The notes beneath the pieces were generated by a model. It saw only the letters and a list, made by a program, of their open reading frames with translations. It did not search any database and was not told the DNA's origin. From Fibrobacterota bacterium (GTDB lineage: Bacteria; Fibrobacterota; Chitinivibrionia; Chitinivibrionales; Chitinispirillaceae), in contig JAEZKC010000044.1 of NCBI GenBank assembly GCA_023436205.1, forward strand, positions 1 through 64,000: a stretch of DNA of 64,000 bases, given 5' to 3'. The translations under genes and the position numbers were made by a program. Shown one piece after another: positions 26,698-34,832 of the stretch (position 1 is its first letter; every line of letters starts with the position of its first letter).

Positions 26698-27204
26698 ATG
26701 AATCAGATTTTACAGCGGTTGCTGCGGAAAGTTGCGTACGTGGCCCCCGGTGGATGTTCCCTGCGACCCTACCTGCACAGATTAAGAGGGGTCAAAATTG
26801 GAGAAAATGTCTGGATCAGTCAATATGTCTACATAGATGAGATTCATCCCGAGGTCATCACCATAGACGACAATGTTACCATTGGTATCAAATCCAGTAT
26901 CATTGCCCACTTCTACTGGGGACCTCGTCGTCCCTCTTCCGAGGCGGGCCCTGTTCACATTGGAAAAGATGTTTTCATAGGTCCTCACTGTGTGATTCTG
27001 CCCAATGTGACAATCGGAGATGGTGCGGTCATTCAGGCTGGTACTGTGGTAACCACTAATGTGGCTCCCGGAATGCTGTGGGGGAGCCCCAAGGCTGGGC
27101 CACTGGCAAAAGTGACTGTGCCTCTTACCAGTGAATTCGGGTTCAGTAAATTTCTTCGGGGCCTTAGACCCGTTGGGGACAAGCTGACATCTTCACAGAG
27201 CTGA
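26698..27204 (+). CDS. Hexapeptide-repeat acyltransferase (left-handed beta-helix)
   Basis: A 168-residue acetyl- or acyltransferase of the WbbJ type. It has SLRPYLHRLRGVKIGENVWIS, IDDNVTIGIKSSIIAHF, and the repeated VHIGKDVFIGPHCVILPNVTIGDGAVIQAGTVV followed by the cap PGMLWGSPKAGPLAKV. The His in IIAHF is at the usual catalytic position. It starts 16 bases after ubiX and is the last gene of the 27 kb plus-strand run; the next gene is on the other strand. It probably O-acetylates the polysaccharide or its lipid carrier-linked precursor. Confidence 0.88.
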   Translation: MNQILQRLLRKVAYVAPGGCSLRPYLHRLRGVKIGENVWISQYVYIDEIHPEVITIDDNVTIGIKSSIIAHFYWGPRRPSSEAGPVHIGKDVFIGPHCVILPNVTIGDGAVIQAGTVVTTNVAPGMLWGSPKAGPLAKVTVPLTSEFGFSKFLRGLRPVGDKLTSSQS

Positions 27205-27248
27205 TGAGAGTTCGGCAGAGTAGTTGAAACTGCAGCTCTTACGGGTCA

Positions 27249-28367
27249 TCAGTCTGAAGCTTTAGGTGATGACTGTGGCCGAGAGTATGTTTGAGGGTAC
27301 TGCCTGAACTCAAATATCCATTTGTAAGCAGCAATTCCTGCAATCACCCCAATGAGTGTTCCTAAGCTGTTCAGAAGTAAGTCTGTCATCTGTGAGGTGC
27401 GACCGGGTAGAAAAACCTGCAGAACCTCTATGAATAAACTCATTGCAATTCCACTGGTCAATCCTAATAGAAAAGAACTGAAATGTCTTCTGGACTGTCT
27501 GAAAAAAAGAAATGCCACAATGCCAAACGGTACGAATCCTGCCAGATTGATAATCATATCTGCTGCCAGTGATGGTGAGCGCTCGATCGCCCAAATTGGA
27601 ACTAGAAACTCGCGTTTGATCCCTCGAAAAGCTTTTGGAATAATCAGCGGATTGTTGAGATCGGCTGAGTTTTGGACAAGGTGAGGTTCCTTATCGGCAA
27701 GTGAGTAGGACAGGATCGGATGGATATCTCTGGATATAATTCCGTCTGACGATTCTCTATCATATACTATTATAGAATGAACGATCCCTTTCCAGGATTG
27801 CGTGCCCATGGGACCATTTCCCACCACTAGTCTGAATCCGTTTTGCAGAATAGTGGCCAGTCCGGCAAGTTCATTTGACTGACGAACAAGGTTACCATTC
27901 ACGAATATGTTTGCCTTTTCTGCTCCTGATGAAATGGCAATGTCAGCTGTCTGCCCTACTTCGAAAAGAGAACCGGTTGATGTCTCCAGTGCGGGAGCTC
28001 TGAAATCGGTACGCTTTTGTGCTCTGAAAATGATACTTTTTTTCCATTGGCCGATGGAAAATAGTTCGTCCCCTTTGTCATTGGTTAGGCACAGAATTCT
28101 GGGAATGGATCCGGAGGGCAGAGTCAAAAATGTTAGCGAGAAACTCAGAGTAAGACCCCTGGCGTCTGCACGCTGAACTACATCTTTGGAATAGGCGATA
28201 CCGCGGGGACCGAATTGAAGCCCCTGTTTATCGGCTTTGACCTGATTGGATGGAAAAAAATTGAATGGGCGCAGACCTGCATACAGAAACAAAATGATAA
28301 TGGAAATGAACAGGGCTGTAATCACCGGGTTTTGTTCAGCTTTTCTTTGCCGTTTTCTCTGTTTCAA
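27249..28367 (-). CDS. VanZ-like membrane protein with a concanavalin-like lectin domain
   Basis: A 372-residue protein with a first membrane helix (about residues 15-33), a periplasmic concanavalin/LamG-like beta-sandwich (about residues 60-230; LTLSFSLTFLTL, NIFVNGNLVRQ, GIVHSIIVYDRE), then the VanZ fold: NLAGFVPFGIVAFLFF, SFLLGLTSGIAMSLFIEVLQVFLPGRTSQMTDLLLNSLGTLIG. Start is TTG 28367, decided by a GAGGA site eight bases upstream and by the absence of any other start codon before the first helix. VanZ proteins are linked to glycopeptide or envelope stress tolerance; the exact role is not known. It converges on the end of the polysaccharide locus. Confidence 0.82.
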   Translation of the reverse strand: MKQRKRQRKAEQNPVITALFISIIILFLYAGLRPFNFFPSNQVKADKQGLQFGPRGIAYSKDVVQRADARGLTLSFSLTFLTLPSGSIPRILCLTNDKGDELFSIGQWKKSIIFRAQKRTDFRAPALETSTGSLFEVGQTADIAISSGAEKANIFVNGNLVRQSNELAGLATILQNGFRLVVGNGPMGTQSWKGIVHSIIVYDRESSDGIISRDIHPILSYSLADKEPHLVQNSADLNNPLIIPKAFRGIKREFLVPIWAIERSPSLAADMIINLAGFVPFGIVAFLFFRQSRRHFSSFLLGLTSGIAMSLFIEVLQVFLPGRTSQMTDLLLNSLGTLIGVIAGIAAYKWIFEFRQYPQTYSRPQSSPKASD

Positions 28368-28546
28368 GGTCTATTCCTCAGTGCCGGGTTTGTGCGGTTA
28401 AAATAAGTCGGTTCAATTGAAGCAAATTTGTTCAAAATACGTGCCATGAGTATTTTCTAGCTGGTTGCAACCAAATAATATGGTTGTTATCACGAATGTA
28501 CTGAACTAAAAAATCCTCTTCTATTGAAAAAAACATAATACTTAAT

Positions 28547-30766
28547 ATGGACTTGTTTGAATCACATAAGGAACAGCTGCTTCGTTCCAATGCACCTTTA
28601 GCCGATCGCATGAGGCCCCGCACTCTGGATGATTATATTGGTCAGGACCATATCATCGGTGAGGGACGGTTGCTCAGACGTGCCATTCAGATTGACCAGC
28701 TTTCAAGCGTCATTTTTTATGGCCCTCCCGGTACTGGAAAAACCACCCTGGCCAGAATTATTGCAAATACCACCAAGGCAAAGTTCATCTCCATTAATGC
28801 CGTACTTGCCGGTATAAAAGAGATTCGGGAGTCTATAGATGCCGCCCAGAAGACGCTGTCACTTTATCAGAAAAGAACTATTCTCTTTATAGATGAAGTT
28901 CACCGGTTCAACAAATCTCAACAGGATGCGCTCCTTCCTCATGTGGAAAACGGAGTGATTATCCTTATCGGAGCCACTACAGAAAATCCCTATTTTGAGG
29001 TCAATAAAGCGCTTGTAAGTCGTTCACGAATTTTCCAGCTTAAGGTACTTACTGAAGATAACCTTAAGGACATTGCCAGGCAGGCACTGGCCGATAAAGA
29101 ACGCGGTTATGGAAAGCGGCAGATTGAAATCGATGATGATGCGCTCGATCACCTGGTTAAGGTGGCAAACGGAGACGCTCGCGGTGTGCTCAATGCACTG
29201 GAACTGGCGGTGGAGACTACCTCCCGGGCTTCCGACGGGGTGATCCGGATCAGCCGCTCCATTGCCGAAGAATCAATACAGCAGCGGGCTGTGCTTTACG
29301 ATAGAGATGGGGATGCACACTATGACACCATAAGTGCATTTATCAAATCTATGCGCGGTTCCGACCCTGATGCGGCACTCTACTGGATGGCCAAGATGGT
29401 GTATGCCGGAGAGGATCCCCGGTTCATCTTCAGGCGTATGCTTATTTTTGCCTGTGAAGACATTGGCATGGCTGATCCCAATGCACTTACTGTGGTTGTC
29501 AATGCTGCAAAGGCGTTCGATTATGTGGGGCTTCCGGAGGGTCGGTTTCATTTGTCTCAGGCTTGTATTTACTGTGCCACTGCACCTAAAAGTAATTCCA
29601 ACATGGCATTTTTTGACGCTCTCAACACAGTTTCCCAAAGCGCTACTGATGATGTTCCCAATCACCTCAGAGATGCTTCGCGTGACAAGGATGATTTCGG
29701 GCATGGAGCCAATTACATGTATCCTCATGCCTACAAAGATCACTGGGTCGCTCAGCAGTATCTTCCGGATCATCTTCAGGGGAAAATCTTTTATCAACCA
29801 AGCAGTATGGGATATGAAAAACAGATCAGGGAGCGGGTTGAACAGTATCGTGAAGCACAGCTTGAGGCGATGGTTGATAACGAACAGAGCGATGTCCTGG
29901 AGTTTACCGATAATAATAGGGGTGCAGCTATTTGGGCAGAACGCTCTCTGGGTGTGAGAGGAAAGCTTCTGCATGATGTGCGCCGGACAGTTATGGAACT
30001 CGCTGATATAAAAAAATCAGATCTGATCCTTGATCTTCACGCCCGCACGGGACTTCTTTCATTTGAAGCCTCCCGCAAAGTCAGCGAGGGTGCGGTGTGG
30101 GCAGTCGCTCACGATGCAAAAGAGTTTCAGACACTGCAGAGTATGGCCTCCAATTTAGATCAACTATCACGTCCTCAGATTATTCAGTCAAAGATCGAAG
30201 GCATTGTGGAATGTATTAAAAAAGAGGCGGGGCAGAAGGTCAAATTCGATCTTGTTCTGGGTAGAAACATTCTTCGTAACTTAAGTGACAAAGTCTTTTT
30301 CCTTACCGGGGTATCATCTGTCCTGTCAAGTAGTGGGCGAATAGTGATTTCTGAAACTGTTCCTTCGATGGGGCAGAGAATTTCTGAATTGATTGCCGGC
30401 TCAGTCGAACAGGAAACGTTCTCCAGATTCAAAATTGCAGAGGAGCAACTTTTTGGAGATGCTGCAGATACCATGGTGAACTGGAATGAAAAGACGCTGG
30501 TTAACGATATCTCTTCTGCCGGTTTTAAAGTTACTGCTTCCGTTGCATCAGATTCTGTCAGACGCCGTATCGCTCCGGATGAAATTGATTATTGGTTCAG
30601 AGCAACCAGTGGTAATGAACGAGCATCTTTGGGGGATCGTCTTGCCCTTCATTTCTCCCCTGAGGAGAAGGAACAATTACGTCTGTTGCTTCACAAGAAG
30701 CTTGATTATAAGGAAGTGGATTGGAAAACTTCAGTGTTATTTATGAAAATGCAGCCAGCCAAGTAG
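28547..30766 (+). CDS. rarA: Replication-associated recombination ATPase RarA/MgsA fused to a methyltransferase-like domain
   Basis: Residues 1 to about 435 are a full RarA: RPRTLDDYIGQDHIIG, Walker A GPPGTGKT (59-66), Walker B ILFIDEVHRF (112-121), sensor GATTENP (142-148) and the C-terminal helical domain through HLQGKIFYQPSSMGYE. RarA acts at stalled replication forks and single-strand gaps. Residues about 450-739 are extra: LILDLHARTGLLSFEA looks like motif I of a class I SAM-dependent methyltransferase, followed by FDLVLGRNILRNLSDK and a strand-rich end. E. coli RarA has 447 residues, so the tail is about 290 longer. The frame is open throughout with no internal start that looks like a separate gene. 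No good ribosome site precedes ATG 28547. Confidence 0.88.
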   Translation: MDLFESHKEQLLRSNAPLADRMRPRTLDDYIGQDHIIGEGRLLRRAIQIDQLSSVIFYGPPGTGKTTLARIIANTTKAKFISINAVLAGIKEIRESIDAAQKTLSLYQKRTILFIDEVHRFNKSQQDALLPHVENGVIILIGATTENPYFEVNKALVSRSRIFQLKVLTEDNLKDIARQALADKERGYGKRQIEIDDDALDHLVKVANGDARGVLNALELAVETTSRASDGVIRISRSIAEESIQQRAVLYDRDGDAHYDTISAFIKSMRGSDPDAALYWMAKMVYAGEDPRFIFRRMLIFACEDIGMADPNALTVVVNAAKAFDYVGLPEGRFHLSQACIYCATAPKSNSNMAFFDALNTVSQSATDDVPNHLRDASRDKDDFGHGANYMYPHAYKDHWVAQQYLPDHLQGKIFYQPSSMGYEKQIRERVEQYREAQLEAMVDNEQSDVLEFTDNNRGAAIWAERSLGVRGKLLHDVRRTVMELADIKKSDLILDLHARTGLLSFEASRKVSEGAVWAVAHDAKEFQTLQSMASNLDQLSRPQIIQSKIEGIVECIKKEAGQKVKFDLVLGRNILRNLSDKVFFLTGVSSVLSSSGRIVISETVPSMGQRISELIAGSVEQETFSRFKIAEEQLFGDAADTMVNWNEKTLVNDISSAGFKVTASVASDSVRRRIAPDEIDYWFRATSGNERASLGDRLALHFSPEEKEQLRLLLHKKLDYKEVDWKTSVLFMKMQPAK

Positions 30767-30771
30767 ATTGA

Positions 30772-30799
30772 CTCAGGTCCTGTGAAGAACCTGAGTTTT
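30772..30799. terminator. Hairpin terminator between convergent genes
   Basis: CTCAGGT (30772-30778) and ACCTGAG (30789-30795) form a seven-pair stem with a ten-base loop followed by TTTT on the plus strand. It lies in the 49-base gap between the rarA-like gene and the convergent RRM gene, and may serve both. Confidence 0.75.
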
Positions 30800-30815
30800 A
30801 TACCGGTATAGTTAA

Positions 30816-31115
30816 TTACCAGCGATTGTTTTCACGACGTCCGTAGCCGCCTCTGTTGTTGTCCCGTTCTCTGGGAGCGCGTTCGCGAGCCAGATCAACC
30901 TTAATGGGACGACCTTCGAACACTTTTTCATTGAGAGCACCGGCTGCTTCTTCAGCATTGTCCATCTCAACGAAGCAGAATCCTCTTGCTCGTCCGGTCA
31001 TAGGGTCAGTGATGATGCTTACTGATGAAACATCTCCGTACTGTGAGAAAAGTCCCTTGACAGATTCCTCAGTGGCCTTGAAAGAGAGATTGCCTACATA
31101 GAGCTTCTTTGGCAT
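30816..31115 (-). CDS. RRM-type RNA-binding protein
   Basis: A 99-residue protein made of one RNA recognition motif and a basic tail. RNP2 is KLYVGNLSF (residues 4-11) and RNP1 is RGFCFVEM (about residues 44-51); the tail has RERDNNRGGYGRR, an RGG-like region. This matches the small glycine-tailed RRM proteins of cyanobacteria and many other bacteria, which bind single-stranded RNA and are often cold-induced. The start at 31115 has an AGGCTT-flanked GGAGG site. Two small hairpins stand in its upstream region, see separate entry. Targets are unknown. Confidence 0.93.
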   Translation of the reverse strand: MPKKLYVGNLSFKATEESVKGLFSQYGDVSSVSIITDPMTGRARGFCFVEMDNAEEAAGALNEKVFEGRPIKVDLARERAPRERDNNRGGYGRRENNRW

Positions 31116-31138
31116 TTAAGCCTCCATAATGAAAGTTT

Positions 31139-31179
31139 GATCACACTTTTCTGTGATCGGTGATTACAGACTCTGTAAT
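31139..31179 (-). promoter_or_regulatory. Two adjacent small hairpins in the leader of the RRM gene
   Basis: GATCACA (31139-31145) pairs with TGTGATC (31152-31158), and ATTACAG (31163-31169) pairs with CTGTAAT (31173-31179). Both lie 24-64 bases upstream of the RRM start, inside the probable 5' leader. They could be a temperature- or protein-responsive element, or operator palindromes. Only the base pairing is seen; function is inferred. Confidence 0.35.
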
Positions 31180-31452
31180 TCCTTGATCTAATACATTAGG
31201 CGGGTATCGACCGGTGACAAAGTCCAAGTTCGCAGGAATACGTACTTTGCCACTGAAATCGACTCTTGGAAGGCGTTAACTAGGCAATCACGAAACTCGA
31301 GCATCTATAAATCTAATGATTGCGCGCGACAACTACCAAATTTTCTGAAATTTTATCTGCTTTATGTGCCTTTTTGCGACCCTGTTTTAAAAAAGTTGCC
31401 AAAATGCGACTCTCAAAAGCTAAATAGTACCTCCAAATGCCCAATTTGGATT

Positions 31453-31468
31453 AGGCATACTCTTTGCA
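31453..31468 (+). promoter_or_regulatory. Sigma-54-type promoter candidate
   Basis: AGGCAT-ACTCT-TTGCA matches the RpoN consensus TGGCAC-N5-TTGCA with the invariant GG (31454-31455) and GC (31466-31467) exactly ten bases apart. It lies 43 bases before the start codon at 31511, a suitable distance. Upstream activator sites were not identified. Confidence 0.5.
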
Positions 31469-31510
31469 CAATTCCGCTCTCCCTTAAACAACAACTCAAA
31501 GGAGTGCAGT

Positions 31511-32080
31511 ATGCATCTGAAAAAAATAGTATCGCTTTTTGTAATCGGCATTTCCACCCTCGCATTGGGCCAAACTGATTCCTTGCCGCAGTCGATTTCA
31601 AAAATGAATATCAGCGGCCCGCGAATGGGAATGACTGGCGTGATCGATAACGGTACTTTCTATAATGAACTCGTCAAGCGAGGGGGCAAACGCATCTACT
31701 CACAATTCGGTTGGCATTTCGAATACAAATCTGCCCCGGTTGGAAATGCGCCTTCCTTTGTGGTGGAAGTGATACCGCTTATAGGAGGGTTGGAGTATGG
31801 ACTGGCAATCCCCTCTGTTTCGCTTCCAATCGGAATTCGTCTGCAGAATGGCTTTGAAGTGGGAATGGGGCCAAATCTGGTGTTTTCTGAAAAGAAAAGT
31901 GAGGACGGGTCCGGTATTCAGATCAACAGTTCCGTCGTTTTTGCAGCAGGCAAGACATTCAATTACTACGGAGTTGGTTTGCCTGTGAATCTGGCTTTTT
32001 CAAATGGCAAGGGAGGTTATGCGCTTTCCTTAATAGTAGGATATGCAATTGCTCAAAGCAGGGAAGTGAAATCGTTCTGA
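31511..32080 (+). CDS. Small secreted protein, possibly outer-membrane beta-barrel
   Basis: A 189-residue protein not recognised as a known family. It has a clear signal peptide (MHLKKIVSLFVIGISTLALG, cleavage likely after residue 20), then alternating strand-like stretches rich in Gly and aromatics (FVVEVIPLIGGLEYGLAIPSVSLPIGIRL, FEVGMGPNLVFSE, YYGVGLPVNLAFSNGKGGYALSLIVGYAIA), which suggest a small beta-barrel in the outer membrane. AAAGGAG lies before the ATG. A sigma-54-like promoter is upstream. It stands alone, with an ABC-F gene converging on it. Confidence 0.7.
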   Translation: MHLKKIVSLFVIGISTLALGQTDSLPQSISKMNISGPRMGMTGVIDNGTFYNELVKRGGKRIYSQFGWHFEYKSAPVGNAPSFVVEVIPLIGGLEYGLAIPSVSLPIGIRLQNGFEVGMGPNLVFSEKKSEDGSGIQINSSVVFAAGKTFNYYGVGLPVNLAFSNGKGGYALSLIVGYAIAQSREVKSF

Positions 32081-32159
32081 CATTCTTTGAATAATGGCAC
32101 CAGAAAATGTTTAATCCCTCTGGTGCCCGATTAATTCCTCTTCAGCTGTAATTGCCGGC

Positions 32160-33794
32160 TCACAAACTTATTCTGTTATGTCCGTGATACAGCTTGTCTC
32201 TCAATTTCTGAATATCCGGATCACTCATGTAATCGTCGAAATTCATTATTCGATCGATGACTCCATCGGGTGTAAGCTCGATAATCCTGTTGGCTATAGT
32301 GCTTACGAACTGATGGTCGTGAGATGTAAAGAGAACCGTTTCCGGAAAATCGGTGAGGCCTGTATTGAGAGCGGAGATGGATTCCAGATCCAAATGGTTC
32401 GTGGGCTCGTCTAAAATGAGCACATTTGCTCCCGAGAGCATCATTTTTGACAACATGCAGCGTACGCGCTCTCCACCGGAGAGAACTGAAACGCATTTCA
32501 TTGATTCATCCCCGCTGAAGAGCATTCTACCCAGAAAGCCCCGTATGTAAGTGATATCGTTACTGGTGGTGAATTGGCGAAGCCAGTCGAAAATACTCAT
32601 GCTACCAGTAAAATAGGAGCTGTTTTCTTTGGGAAAATAGCTGGGAGTGATGGTGACTCCCCATTCAACAGTTCCGCTGTCCGGTTCAAGTTCTCCGGAT
32701 ATGAGCTGAAACAGAGTGGTTTTGGCTACACTGGAGGGGCCAATGAAGACAATTTTATCTCCGCGGTTTACAGTTATGCTCAAATCGTTAATAACAGGCT
32801 CCCCATTAAGACTCTTGGAGAGATTGTTTATCGCCAGAACATTTTTGCCGCATTCCCGTTCGGGCTTGAATGCTATGTAGGGAAATTTTCTGGATGATAC
32901 CGGAATTTCATCGAGAGTAAGATTCTCAAGAAGTCGTTTGCGGCTGGTCGCTTGGCGGGCCTTAGAGGCATTTGAACTGAAACGGGCAATAAACTCCTTA
33001 AGTTCCGCAATTTTATCCTCTTTACGCTTGTTTTCGTTTTTCTTCTGATTGAGCGCCAGCTGACTCGCCTGGTACCAGAAATCATAGTTGCCCACGTAAA
33101 GCTGTATTCTTGTGAAATCAATATCAGCTATATGGGTGCAAATCTTGTTTAGAAAGTGCCGATCATGAGAAACGACTATCACCGTATTTTCAAATCTGTA
33201 AAGAAATTCTTCGAGCCAGGAGATTGATTCGAGGTCAAGGTTATTGGTGGGTTCATCCAGTAACAGTATGTCGGGATTCCCAAAAAGTGCCTGAGCCAGA
33301 AGTACCCGAACCTTTTGTCCGCCTTCCAATTCAGCCATTTTCCGTGAATGCAAACTTTCGTCTATTCCAAGGCCATTAAGTAGGCTTGATGCATCGCTTT
33401 CTGCTTCCCAACCGTTCATTTCCACCATGGCAATTTCAAGTTCAGATGCTCTGATCCCATCCTCTTCTGTCATCTCCTCTTTTTCATAGAGGGCTTCTCT
33501 TTCTTTCAAGACACTGGAAAGTGTCGAGTGACCCATTATTACTGTGTCCAAGACAGTGTACTCGTCATATGCTGACTGGTTCTGCCTCAGAACCGCCATG
33601 CGCATATTTGGATCAAGCACCACTTCGCCTTTTGAGGGTTCAATTTCACCTGAAAGGATTTTCAGGAAAGTTGATTTTCCGGAACCATTGGCGCCTATCA
33701 GGCCGTAGCAGTTGCCGGGGGTGAATTTTATGGTGACATCTTTAAAGAGGATGCGTTTTCCGAAAGCGAGAGTGAGATTGTTGGTACTGATCAC
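32160..33794 (-). CDS. ABC-F ATPase (YbiT-like)
   Basis: A soluble protein of 544 residues with two ATP-binding cassettes and no membrane part; ABC-F proteins bind the ribosomal E site and relieve stalls. The first cassette has GANGSGKST, ELEGGQ and LLLDEPTNNLDLESI; the second has LSGGERVR and LILDEPTNHLDLESI but its Walker A reads GPSSVAKTT, lacking the Gly before Lys. I recall similar degeneration in second cassettes of YbiT-like proteins, so this may be family-typical. Start is GTG 33794 with AAAGGAA upstream; the frame extends 50 codons further upstream with unconserved sequence, which I reject. Not obviously an antibiotic-resistance member. Confidence 0.88.
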   Translation of the reverse strand: MISTNNLTLAFGKRILFKDVTIKFTPGNCYGLIGANGSGKSTFLKILSGEIEPSKGEVVLDPNMRMAVLRQNQSAYDEYTVLDTVIMGHSTLSSVLKEREALYEKEEMTEEDGIRASELEIAMVEMNGWEAESDASSLLNGLGIDESLHSRKMAELEGGQKVRVLLAQALFGNPDILLLDEPTNNLDLESISWLEEFLYRFENTVIVVSHDRHFLNKICTHIADIDFTRIQLYVGNYDFWYQASQLALNQKKNENKRKEDKIAELKEFIARFSSNASKARQATSRKRLLENLTLDEIPVSSRKFPYIAFKPERECGKNVLAINNLSKSLNGEPVINDLSITVNRGDKIVFIGPSSVAKTTLFQLISGELEPDSGTVEWGVTITPSYFPKENSSYFTGSMSIFDWLRQFTTSNDITYIRGFLGRMLFSGDESMKCVSVLSGGERVRCMLSKMMLSGANVLILDEPTNHLDLESISALNTGLTDFPETVLFTSHDHQFVSTIANRIIELTPDGVIDRIMNFDDYMSDPDIQKLRDKLYHGHNRISL

Positions 33795-34055
33795 GCAGGT
33801 GTTCCTTTTGGTATTGAGAAGGGCCTCGGGAGGAAAAATTGCTGGATATTGTTCGCTCCAGAGGTGTTTATTATGGCCCGCTAATATACGTTTTGCGATC
33901 TGTCTTATGCACAATTGGGTTGGGTCAAGTATAAAAAAATCCATTTTTCAGCCCTGCTCCGGAGGTGAATTCTGAATACACGAAGCCCAACACCTCAGGC
34001 ATTATTTATTTTGACCCTGACCCATTCATCATACCCTTACCCTCCGGAGGTCATC

Positions 34056-34790
34056 ATGCCCGATCTCGTCGTTAAAGCTTCTGATCAGAAGTACTGTTCC
34101 TCTTGTGGTGCTCTCATCCAGCACCATGCTCAGATCTGCCCTAAATGCGGTGTGGCTCAACCATCTGATAAAAAGTTCAGCAAAGTAGCTCTTCTGCTTC
34201 TCACCTTCTTTATGGGTGGAGTTGGAATTCACAAGTTTTACCTGGGCAAGTATGTCCAGGGCATCTTCTGTTTACTTTTCTTCTGGACAGGAATTCCAAG
34301 CATTATTGCCCTGGTGGAATTTTTAATTTACGCCTTTACTCCTGAGGAAACGCTTCATCAGAAGTATCAGGCCACTATGCCCAAATCATCAGTTGCTGTC
34401 GTGGCCATTGTGATCGCGATCATCTTTGGTGGAGTATTCATTATGGGTATACTTGCTTCTCTGGCGATACCGAGATTTATTCAAGCTTCAAATAAAGCCC
34501 GTGCCTATGAATCCTGTTCTGTTTTGAAATCTATTGCTGAAAATGAAGCTGCATATTTCGCCAGTCACGGCAATTATACCAGCGATCTTTCCGAACTGGG
34601 TATCCAATCAGTTTCCAATTCATTTGAATACTCCGTGGAACTGCTTTCAGACGGATTTCAGGCTCGGGCTGTTTTAACCAAGCCAATCGGTGATGCAGAT
34701 GTCGGTGATGTGGTCGTTATGTACAATGATAAAACAATGCAGGCCATGGGAGATATCGAACAGTACCTGCCCGGCTTAATTTCTGAATAG
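34056..34790 (+). CDS. Zinc ribbon-TM2-pilin-like fusion membrane protein
   Basis: A 244-residue protein with three parts. Residues about 11-35 are a zinc ribbon (CSSCG...CPKCG). Residues about 42-110 are a TM2 domain with two helices around GGVGIHKFYLGKYVQGIF. Residues about 125-244 begin with a long hydrophobic helix ending ILASLAIPRFIQASNKARAYESC, like the N-terminal helix and first turn of type IV pilins, then a pilin-like head (NEAAYFASHGNYTSDLSELG). The prepilin cleavage site and FTLIE signature are missing, so it is not a normal secreted pilin. Start ATG 34056 is fixed by CCGGAGG. Role unknown; sensing or anchoring at the inner membrane would fit. Confidence 0.8.
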   Translation: MPDLVVKASDQKYCSSCGALIQHHAQICPKCGVAQPSDKKFSKVALLLLTFFMGGVGIHKFYLGKYVQGIFCLLFFWTGIPSIIALVEFLIYAFTPEETLHQKYQATMPKSSVAVVAIVIAIIFGGVFIMGILASLAIPRFIQASNKARAYESCSVLKSIAENEAAYFASHGNYTSDLSELGIQSVSNSFEYSVELLSDGFQARAVLTKPIGDADVGDVVVMYNDKTMQAMGDIEQYLPGLISE

Positions 34791-34832
34791 ATCAATGAAT
34801 AATATAAAGCAGTTCTTTACCTTAGGATTTTA

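Larger units (their letters stand above)
31116..31510. other. Intergenic region between divergent genes
   Basis: 395 bases without a convincing gene. It contains the two hairpins next to the RRM gene and a sigma-54-like promoter next to the plus-strand gene, listed separately. The middle (about 31185-31440) shows nothing else I can support. Confidence 0.6.

Noticed and set aside
27196..27252. Inverted repeats CTGATGA/TCATCAG and AGAGCTG/CAGCTCT between convergent genes
   Set aside because: The arms overlap each other's loops and have no T-run, so a terminator cannot be supported.
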